Source: Plantago elongata (Eukaryota; Streptophyta; Magnoliopsida; Lamiales; Plantaginaceae). From it: a DNA stretch of 23,909 bases. The stretch spans positions 1 through 23,909 of the forward strand of contig JAYMSP010002498.1 of assembly GCA_036897095.1 (NCBI GenBank), given 5' to 3'. Positions within the stretch are counted from its first letter, which is position 1, and each line of letters starts with the position of its first letter. A program made the position numbers and the translations under genes. The notes under the pieces are model-generated. The model made no database searches. It saw only the letters and a program-made list of their open reading frames with translations, and had not been told where the DNA came from. Shown here piece by piece: positions 20,201-23,909 of the stretch.

Positions 20201-23200
20201 AAGCGCAGTAGGGAAATACTTGCACTCTGCTATGAGAAATTTATCCCGCATCCCCTTGTTATTGCTATTGATATTTTAAAGCACCAAAAGTCACTGAATA
20301 GGGAAACAAAGAGGCTATGGTTCAAGATCTACAAAGAGATGGGGGATCCCATGCAATTAAAACAACAGCAGAGTGTTTGGTGCAAACTTCATGTGACACA
20401 GTAGCTGTTCTGCTATTATCCCTCCTTCATTACAAATGAATTACAGATGAGTTGTATAAACCGTGTATAGTTGAAGTGTTTAACAATTCCATAAACAATC
20501 TAAAGTGAACAGATCAATTGTTCCAACTCTTAATAAAAAGCAGAAAATGATTTCAATCAAGAAGAATCAACACACCTTAGATCCTGGTCGAATTGCACCA
20601 GTCTCCAATTTTCCACATGCCGACACCTGGCCTTGTGATTGTGACTTCACAAAATCAACAATGGGCATTAGTAACGGCTTCAAATAATCTCTAGCAGGAA
20701 GCTGGATGGAATCGATGGCTTCCAATAAATATGGCCCCTTGAACCTGCATTAATAAAGTCCAATGTTTCAGCATACCTCAATTGGGAAGAAAATATATTT
20801 AATTTCATTCACCATCTCCTGAAAATGGTTGTCCCTGCAACTTCTCCAGGTATAAGTGAGAATCAACTAAATAAGGTGGGAAAAGAATATTATAGGGACT
20901 AAAACTAACCATGAAAATCGTATATCAGAAGGATTTGCAATTAAGTTTTGGTTTTCCATGGCACTGGCTGGAATCCATATCATGGAAGAATCCTTAAACC
21001 CAGAAGATCGAAGCAGTGTTACAAGTTTCTGCTTAATCACATCAAATCTTTCCTTGGAGTATCCAACAACATCCATTTTGTTAACCAAAATTATAATTTG
21101 TTCTACCCCAAAGCTCCTGATGAGTTGAGCATGTTCCCTCGTTTGCCCTCCAAGTCCAACGGCATCTATGCCTGTTTCAAAGGCACCAATCGAAGCATCA
21201 ATAACAAGAACAGCTGCATCTGCTTGGGTTGCTCCAGATATCATATTCGGAACAAAGTCTCTATGGCCTGGGGAGTCAAGAATCACCACATTGTATTTTG
21301 TAGAAGTGAAGAAGGCAACTGCCACTGTCATTGTTATGCCCCTCTCCCTTTCTTCAGTACTTTCATCTAATGCCCAAGCATAAGCAAAAGATCCTTTCCC
21401 CTGGTTTTACAACAAATAATTATGACTTCAATTTACAAGCACAAAAGGATAATCTAACAATCAATTTGACAGTGCCTACCTGTTGTTTAGCTTCCTTTTC
21501 GTTTTTGTGCATCTCCTTTTTAGATATTTTTCCCAGAAGATGGAGCAACCTTCCTGAAAGTGTTGATTTTCCAGAGTCAACATGGCCCACCTAAACACAT
21601 AAAAAAATATTTATTTAATCTCTATTTTGAGTGAATCACCTGGGTAGGTATACTCAAACATCATCTCAAGTAACTTACAATTGCAAGATTTAGTTGATCC
21701 AAGACATCGTCCTGTTTCTTTGGAATCATCCATGCCTCAGGTTTATATTCAGAGACTGATGGTACCCTTTCCTCGTTAACAATTTCAGCTTTCCCAGATT
21801 TGGAAGGTTGAGGTGCAGCTGCAGCATCAGACATCACTGCTTTATTCCGACTTTGTTGTGCAGATTTCTTCCCCTTCACCTCGCTATGTCTTGATATTGA
21901 TGTTGAAGAAGACTCTGATTCAATGGGAATTTCTATATCCATGCTTGGAAAAATATCTAGGGAGCCGGATCATGTAAATTATGCTTTCATGAGCCAGGTA
22001 TATATAGAAATTAGAAAAGGGGGTGGCCAGTGGGTTTGGGTTACGGACCTAGAGTTCTAAATTATTATTAGAATCAATATTGTCATTAATATAGAGTTTT
22101 AGTATAGATAGGAAAGATACAATAGAGTTCGAGTCTAATTAGGAAATTACCTAATAGAGTTAAAGTCTAATAGGAAGTTACCTAATAGAGTTCTAGTCTA
22201 TTTAGAAAGTAGTTTTAATTATTCTAGACCGTAAGAAATACCTTTTGAATTCAGTTTCACAGATCGTAACCCCTGTGCTACCAAATCATCAGGCGATGGA
22301 ACATCAAACTTGAACGGTGCTGCAATTTGAACATGAATAAAGTTAGGAAAAAAAGATAAGGTTCGCCAAAGTACAAGGTACAAACATGGTATTTTCAGAA
22401 TTCCTTTGACATTTATTTTTTATATGGTCAAACAGAAATACATCTACCTATAGATGGAATACCAGGCCAAGAACTAATTCCAACCTATATTAAATTTGTG
22501 ATGATTTTGAATGCTAAAGGCCCTATGGAATTCATGAAAATTGCCAGGGATATTTCGAGAATCACGGAAGTTAAAACTGCCTTCTCTGGAATAAGGGTCA
22601 TTCTGTGCTTGAAAGAGCACAGCCTTTTTTGGTGTATGGTGCGGCAATGATGCAAAAAGGGACTTGGCCATCACTGAGGCTCCAAAATCTTTGCATGTGC
22701 TGCCAACTGCAGGGAAAGTATCTATTCTATGAAGGGTTTAGAACGATATTTAAGCAGGCAAAGGAAAAAGAAAAAAGAGGAAGAAAAAAAAGCATGTGAG
22801 AATGAAGCTAGATAGAATTCCAGTAAATAATCGCATACGGCCTATCCAAAAGGTATACCATAATAGAAACAAGAGATATGGATTCTTTCACAAGATGGAC
22901 CAAACTGATGTTCTTTACCTGGGGGGATGCATGGGGAGGGGTTTAAAGCCCTTGTGAAAAAATAAAAGGGAGAATTTTTTTAACTCAGTTTTAGGTAGTA
23001 AATTTCAAAAGATACTATTAATGTGGGAGAAGGCACGCAAGTCGTGTTTCACAATTACTTTATACCTGCAGAACTATCATTCTTGCCATTAATTTTGACC
23101 AAAGGATTGCGTAGAACCCCACATATATCACATGAAGACATATAATCTCCATTGTCATAGGTGCATATTGGGCAACGCCAGACTCCAGTCTTGACTATTT

Positions 23201-23230
23201 CTGGCTTTCCTTTAGTATCACTTGCCATCC
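17262..23230 (-). CDS. HBS1: HBS1/SKI7-type translational GTPase with N-terminal RanBP2 zinc finger (5' end outside window)
   Basis: Exons in coding order: 23230-23066, 22706-22485 (cassette), 22319-22242, 21932-21679, 21590-21480, 21400-20910, 20744-20576, 19972-19733, 19630-19496, 17393-17262. All borders are GT/AG and phases agree; 664 full codons lie in the window. The first exon encodes a RanBP2-type finger ([21 protein letters not shown]-x2-C-x10-C-x2-C). [13 protein letters not shown] follows, the conserved HBS1 N-domain motif. The GTPase has G1 [10 protein letters not shown]3 DSPGH, G4 NKMD and G5 SAM, and two EF1A-like beta-barrel domains complete it. Known role: with Pelota (Dom34) it rescues stalled ribosomes in No-Go and Non-Stop decay; the short SKI7-like product of such genes links the exosome to the Ski complex. 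The acidic N-terminal exon (MPRK-type start in relatives) was not found before 23.9 kb. The last intron (2102 bp) carries a transposon-like insertion. Confidence 0.93.
17807..17820 (+). promoter_or_regulatory. TATA box of the intronic transposon-like unit
   Basis: GCCTATATATAGGC is a 14-bp palindrome with a perfect TATA core. A CT-rich leader follows about 70-140 bp downstream on the plus strand. The first ATG after it (17975) opens a frame of only four codons. Confidence 0.4.
18116..18885 (+). pseudogene. Two-piece reading frame carried by the intronic element, parent unknown
   Basis: One open piece (about 18128-18178) reads [16 protein letters not shown] up to CCAG|GTTTGG. A second (18746-18885) follows a good acceptor (TTAAGCAG) and reads [20 protein letters not shown], continues with [17 protein letters not shown] and stops at TAA. 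Joined at those borders they stay in frame. The helix-rich tail faintly recalls the C-terminal end of FAR1/MULE-type proteins, but this is weak. It may be a captured gene fragment, the 3' end of a lost transposase, or chance. The donor GTTTGG is poor. Confidence 0.3.
22091..22215. repeat. Four tandem copies of a 31-32 bp unit in an HBS1/SKI7 intron
   Basis: Copies start at 22091, 22122, 22154 and 22185. Each begins ATAGAGTT, continues with AGTCTA and then with a TAGGAAATTACCTA-like tail; the first and last copies are the most diverged. The array fills part of the intron between the PFKFDV exon (22242-22319) and the next exon (21679-21932). Confidence 0.85.
22485..22706 (-). other. SKI7-type cassette exon of HBS1/SKI7 (222 nt, phase 1 to phase 1)
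   Basis: The acceptor TCCCTGCAG ends at 22707 and the donor ATAG|GTTGGA starts at 22484. The exon is 222 nt and begins and ends after the first base of a codon, so skipping it joins the zinc-finger exon to the PFKFDV exon in frame. It encodes 74 residues including [20 protein letters not shown] and, later, [12 protein letters not shown] recall the same block in predicted plant HBS1-like proteins directly before the PFKFD motif. It lacks GTPase residues. By analogy with published work that HBS1 and SKI7 arise by alternative splicing of one gene, I infer this exon carries the SKI7-type (exosome-binding) segment; which isoform uses it here is not shown by the sequence. Confidence 0.75.
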
Positions 23231-23476
23231 CTGTTGTAAAAGAGCAGTTATAAAATACAATGGCCATGATGATGGACTATGATGTTACTGGTTTTCACTA
23301 CATGTGATGTATTATTGTAAACAATAAACATATAAGAACAAAGAAATGTTAAGCCCGTGCATATAAGACAACTAAGTATACTTTGAAGTTTGAACATTAA
23401 CGAACCAAATCCTGAGTATATAGTCAAGAGTTCCGTGAGTTGGTTAGCCATTTCTGGGGCTCTCATATAAGACTAC
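23231..23476. other. Part of the HBS1/SKI7 5' intron, no exon seen
   Basis: Upstream of the zinc-finger exon acceptor (CAACAG|GG at 23231). No acidic, Asp/Tyr-rich first-exon sequence of the HBS1 type and no plausible start codon was found on the minus strand. Confidence 0.5.
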
Positions 23477-23909
23477 GGGACAATTACATATGGACCCCCT
23501 CCAGCTCCAATTACGGATGACCTCTGATGTTTTTTTATTACAGATAAATTCAATTTGGATTCCGGCGTTGACTCCGGCTATTATGTGGCATTATATGCTT
23601 ATGTGGCTCCAATGTGTCATTATTTCACCTATGTGGATTAACCAAAAAAAAGAAAGAAAAACTAAATACAAAAAAATGAAAAGAGAATCTGGCCTCATTC
23701 TTCTCCACACCTGGTCTGGCCTCCATTTTTCTCCTTCGGTTTTAGCTCCTTCTCCACTTCGCCTCTTCCCTCTGCTATCGGAAACCACCATCCATCTCCA
23801 CCTCTACACCTATGAATCCAACACCACCGATATCTCAACACCATTGCCAATCTGCCTCCTCCGTCGACCAACTCCTTCCATCGTCATCACCATTATCACC
23901 ACCACTCCG
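23477..23909 (+). mobile_element. Probable DNA-transposon end running off the right edge
   Basis: Starting about 23477 the sequence changes to GGACAATTACATATGGACCC, then GCGTTGACTCCGGC and repeated TTATGTGGC words, a style of terminal sequence seen in many plant non-autonomous or Mutator-like elements. From 23700 it becomes CT/CA-rich, with an ATG at 23813 opening a Ser/Pro-rich frame that runs to the edge. On either strand this could also be the start of a neighbouring gene. Superfamily and right border cannot be determined. Confidence 0.4.

Noticed and set aside
20162..20404. 80-codon plus-strand frame in an HBS1/SKI7 intron
   Set aside because: Its composition looks protein-like, but I recognise no domain, no splice context supports an exon, and it lies antisense in a 603-bp intron.
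20948..21370. 140-codon plus-strand frame
   Set aside because: Antisense shadow of the GTPase-domain exon of HBS1/SKI7.
23591..23791. 66-codon minus-strand frame as the first exon of HBS1/SKI7
   Set aside because: It lacks the acidic, Asp/Tyr-rich start seen in HBS1 relatives, contains a hydrophobic stretch, and lies inside the transposon-like segment.

Overview
The window is nuclear DNA of a flowering plant. Its protein genes have many introns with standard GT/AG borders and encode plant-type proteins, it carries a plant cytosolic tRNA-Ser gene, and its spacers are AT-rich and full of decayed transposons. The proteins look eudicot. An asterid is a guess from protein similarity, and no species can be named.

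Layout. 1-2398: most of a long LTR of a Ty3/gypsy-like retrotransposon, minus orientation, running off the left edge. 2777-3600 (minus): a decayed tail of an L1-type LINE ORF2 (zf-RVT, then RNase H). 3986-7150 (plus): complete four-exon gene for the chloroplast phosphoglucan phosphatase LSF2 (285 aa). 8176-8257 (plus): tRNA-Ser(AGA). 9162-12954 (minus): complete 13-exon gene for the MCM-binding protein ETG1/MCMBP (591 aa), with two E2F-type sites just upstream. 13.2-17.2 kb: gene-free spacer with a Stowaway-like MITE, a tandemly duplicated T-rich segment and a degenerate satellite-like array. 17262-23230 (minus): HBS1/SKI7-type translational GTPase, complete at its 3' end; its 5' exon(s) lie beyond the window or beyond a transposon-like segment from about 23477.

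The three protein genes do not form a pathway. LSF2 acts in leaf starch breakdown, ETG1 in S-phase replisome turnover and sister chromatid cohesion, and HBS1/SKI7 in ribosome rescue and mRNA surveillance. Regulation that can be read from the sequence is the E2F pair before ETG1 and, in HBS1/SKI7, a frame-neutral 222-nt cassette exon whose inclusion or skipping should give two proteins from one gene.

I rebuilt exon structures by hand from reading frames, splice borders and remembered family sequences. All junctions keep frame, but no transcript data were available. I see no clearly new biological system. The points most worth following up are the HBS1/SKI7 cassette exon, the transposon-like unit with its own TATA box and spliceable ORF inside the last HBS1 intron, and the higher-order tandem array at 15.28-16.02 kb.
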